Source: an uncultured Collinsella sp. (GTDB taxonomy: Bacteria; Actinomycetota; Coriobacteriia; Coriobacteriales; Coriobacteriaceae). From it: a stretch of 15,476 bases of DNA. The position numbers and the translations under genes were made by a program. This document shows positions 14,283 through 15,476 of this stretch, one piece after another. Position 1 is the first letter of the stretch. Each line of letters begins with the position of its first letter. The stretch covers positions 1 through 15,476 of the forward strand of contig CAUAGV010000022.1 of assembly GCA_958428675.1 (NCBI GenBank). The letters run 5' to 3'. Under the pieces are notes generated by a model that made no database searches, was not told where the DNA came from, and was given only the letters and a program-made list of their open reading frames with translations.

Positions 14283-14600
14283 TGCTGGAATCCTTTCTGT
14301 AAAAGGCCTACAACCCATTAATAACCCGCGTCCGTGCGATACGCGAGTTTATTAAGGTTTATATTCTCTTTATCGCTCATTTTATTCATTTTGAAAATAG
14401 CGGAACGGTGAACGGTCGTTTTTGTCCGCTCAGCGTACAGAACTCCAGCTCAGACATATCTACGTAATTTACGTGCGACTTTATTTAAATGAAGCGAGGA
14501 TTATGTCGGATTATGCAAACTACATCTCTGCTAAACACAAAACGGACAGCGCAATATCTTACTCGCGCTATACGAGATTCTATGCACTTATAAGTCGAGT
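14283..14600 (-). promoter_or_regulatory. AT-rich upstream region of arcC with repeats and promoter-like elements
   Basis: This stretch is visibly richer in A and T than the flanking genes. It holds ACGTAA-T-TTACGT (14462-14474), ATTTAAAT (14483-14490), ACTTATAAGT (14586-14595), tandem GAACGGT (14403-14416) and tandem GGATTATG with 10-bp period (14498-14515). The last gives two minus-strand CATAAT-like -10 elements. No supported ORF is present. Confidence 0.5.
14318..14355 (-). promoter_or_regulatory. Hairpin in the arcC leader
   Basis: Near-perfect stem of about 14 bp (14318-14331 with 14341-14355, one bulge and one mismatch) and a 9-nt loop, 36 bases upstream of the arcC ATG. There is no T-run directly after it, so it is more likely a leader structure than a terminator. 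Confidence 0.4.
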
Positions 14601-14708
14601 ATGCACCCCTGCAAAAACAAGGGGCTTTTCATCCAGCAAAAGGAATAAAGAAGCGCTCCGAAAAGGCGGCAACAACCACGCCCCCATCCATCCCCAAAGT
14701 GGCGCGAG

Positions 14709-14731
14709 GTTTCGCGGCAAAGCCGCGAAAC
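14709..14731. repeat. Perfect 10-bp hairpin
   Basis: GTTTCGCGGC and GCCGCGAAAC are separated by AAA. No T-tract follows on either strand. It resembles a REP-type intergenic palindrome. Confidence 0.5.
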
Positions 14732-14757
14732 AGCGAAAGGGACGGAATACCCGGCCA

Positions 14758-14797
14758 ACTACGTCCTTCATCCGCCCACACAATCCAAGGACGTAGT
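14758..14797. repeat. 11-bp inverted repeat with 18-nt loop
   Basis: ACTACGTCCTT (14758-14768) and AAGGACGTAGT (14787-14797) are perfectly complementary. It lies 4 bases from the outer arm of the larger inverted repeat at 14802-14926. Confidence 0.6.
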
Positions 14798-14801
14798 CGT
14801 A

Positions 14802-14926
14802 GCAGGATCTGAGGGCTGACCTTCGCGGACACTCCGCAGGACGAAAGAACCCCCGCCGCACATAGTGCGCAGCGGGGGTTCTTTCATGTCCGAGGACGTC
14901 CGCGAAGGTCAGCCCTCAGATCCTGC
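14802..14926. repeat. 29-bp perfect inverted repeat enclosing the nifJ terminator
   Basis: The arms at 14802-14830 and 14898-14926 are exact reverse complements over 29 bases. Inside them, GGAC/GTCC with an AT bulge leads into the terminator stem. The whole 125 nt can therefore fold into one long hairpin. No flanking target-site duplication is seen, and no transposase is near. Confidence 0.9.
14843..14885 (-). terminator. Strong terminator of the PFOR gene
   Basis: Perfect 14-bp stem GAAAGAACCCCCGC with its complement (14843-14856 and 14872-14885), extended inside by CGCAC/GTGCG with an ATA loop and a CA bulge. On the minus strand GGTTCTTTC supplies an interrupted T-run. It lies about 50 bases beyond the nifJ stop. 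Confidence 0.8.
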
Positions 14927-14936
14927 GGTGGGAGAC

Positions 14937-15476
14937 CTAGGCCTCGTTATACACCGTCTTGAGCTTCAGCAGGTGAGCGTAGCGGTCCATGGCGGCCTGC
15001 TCGTTCTCCTTGAAGAGCTCCTCGGCGCGCTCGGGGAAGGAACGCGTCAGCGAAGCGTAACGGGCCTCGTTCATCAGGAACTCCTGATAACCGCCCGCGG
15101 GCTCCTTGGAATCGAGCGAGAACTTCTTGCCGGCAGCAGCCTCGGGGTTGAAGCGGAAGAGGTTCCAGTAACCGCACTCGACAGCCTTCTTCATCTCGGC
15201 CTGGCAGTTCTGCATGCCGCCCTTCTTGATGGAGTGCATCTCGCAGGGGCTGTAGCCGATGATGAGGGACGGGCCGTCGTAGGCCTCGGCCTCGTGGATG
15301 GCCTTGAGGGTCTGAGCCGGGTTGGCGCCCATGGCGACCTGCGCCACATAGACGTAGCCGTAGCTCATGGCAATCTCGGCCAGGGACTTCTTCTTGGTCA
15401 CCTTACCGGCAGCGGCGAACTGAGCGACCTGGCCCAGGTTCGAGGCCTTGGAGGCCTGACCACCGGTGTTGGAGTA
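14937..15476 (-). CDS. nifJ: Pyruvate:ferredoxin (flavodoxin) oxidoreductase, C-terminal part
   Basis: The final 179 residues of a PFOR, a cytoplasmic thiamine-diphosphate and iron-sulfur enzyme that converts pyruvate and CoA to acetyl-CoA, CO2 and reduced ferredoxin. The full protein is normally about 1,170-1,200 residues; the start lies beyond the right edge. The frame is open to the last base and begins with YSNTGGQ, the conserved segment of the thiamine-diphosphate domain, then AMSYGYVYVAQVAMGA and YSPCEMHSI, all diagnostic of PFOR. A GTG at 15401 is internal and not a true start. The C-terminus appears intact and is followed by a strong terminator within a long inverted repeat. PFOR indicates anaerobic pyruvate fermentation. 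The clean G/C-rich codon usage suggests high expression. Confidence 0.95.
   Translation of the reverse strand, partial: YSNTGGQASKASNLGQVAQFAAAGKVTKKKSLAEIAMSYGYVYVAQVAMGANPAQTLKAIHEAEAYDGPSLIIGYSPCEMHSIKKGGMQNCQAEMKKAVECGYWNLFRFNPEAAAGKKFSLDSKEPAGGYQEFLMNEARYASLTRSFPERAEELFKENEQAAMDRYAHLLKLKTVYNEA

Larger units (their letters stand above)
14601..14801. other. Intergenic stretch rich in hairpins, no supported gene
   Basis: Contains a 5-bp CCCCT/AGGGG stem followed by CTTTT (plus strand, about 14606-14630), a perfect 10-bp GTTTCGCGGC/GCCGCGAAAC hairpin with a 3-nt loop (14709-14731), and an 11-bp ACTACGTCCTT/AAGGACGTAGT inverted repeat (14758-14768, 14787-14797). Several short frames cross it on both strands but none has a ribosome binding site or known protein. 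Confidence 0.45.

Noticed and set aside
13326..14321. 331-residue plus-strand ORF opposite arcC
   Set aside because: It mirrors the carbamate kinase exactly. Codon bias in arcC removes stop codons from the opposite strand, and the product is a low-complexity Gly/Leu/Asp/Val string with no domain.
14422..14861. Short ORFs in the arcC-nifJ spacer (14422-14796 plus; 14580-14861 and 14629-14832 minus)
   Set aside because: No ribosome binding site, no recognisable domain, and they run through strong hairpins. Not supported as genes.
14802..14926. Insertion sequence or CRISPR element
   Set aside because: There is no transposase, no target-site duplication and no repeat-spacer array; only the single long inverted repeat is present.
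14937..15401. A separate 154-residue protein starting at the GTG at 15401
   Set aside because: The frame continues upstream to the window edge with the conserved PFOR segment YSNTGGQ, so this is an internal codon of nifJ.

Overview
The window is chromosomal DNA from a GC-rich, anaerobic, fermentative bacterium. The C-terminus of pyruvate:ferredoxin oxidoreductase, a carbamate kinase, an APC amino-acid permease beside an amidohydrolase, and paired LytS/LytTR two-component systems together suggest a gut actinobacterium of the Coriobacteriia, Collinsella-like. That placement is an inference from gene content and codon style; no rRNA or other marker gene is present. No phage, transposase, CRISPR array or tRNA was found.

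Layout, left to right. Positions 1-203 carry no convincing gene but several hairpins. A small YfcE/MJ0936-type phosphodiesterase (245-712, minus) follows. Next is a minus-strand operon read right to left: a GT-A glycosyltransferase (2936-4123), a LytS-type histidine kinase (1596-2939, ATGA overlap with the glycosyltransferase) and a LytTR response regulator (807-1523), closed by a strong terminator at 750-799. Upstream are a UMF1-type MFS transporter (4294-5553) and a zinc-dependent phospholipase C-like protein (5655-6599). A second, paralogous LytS/LytTR pair lies at 6692-8856. Then come an amidohydrolase (8969-10246) and an APC permease (10378-11829), probably one catabolic unit. A 354-bp divergent spacer leads to the only plus-strand gene, a membrane-anchored C39-type cysteine peptidase (12184-13185). 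Carbamate kinase arcC (13320-14282, minus) converges on it. A 654-bp intergenic region full of inverted repeats separates arcC from the 3' end of the PFOR gene nifJ (14937-15476, cut by the window edge).

How the genes work together: PFOR (pyruvate to acetyl-CoA), carbamate kinase (carbamoyl phosphate to ATP) and the permease/amidohydrolase pair fit amino-acid or peptide fermentation. The same genes have long stop-free antisense frames, as expected from strong codon bias in highly expressed genes. The two LytS/LytTR pairs are regulatory, and one is translationally coupled to a glycosyltransferase, which suggests cell-surface or glycan regulation.

The points most worth a second look are the glycosyltransferase-LytS-LytTR operon with a terminator-like hairpin just upstream of its first start codon, the LytTR-like half-site and palindrome ahead of the second kinase, and a perfect 29-bp inverted repeat wrapped around the nifJ terminator. 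None of these is proven from sequence alone to be a new system.
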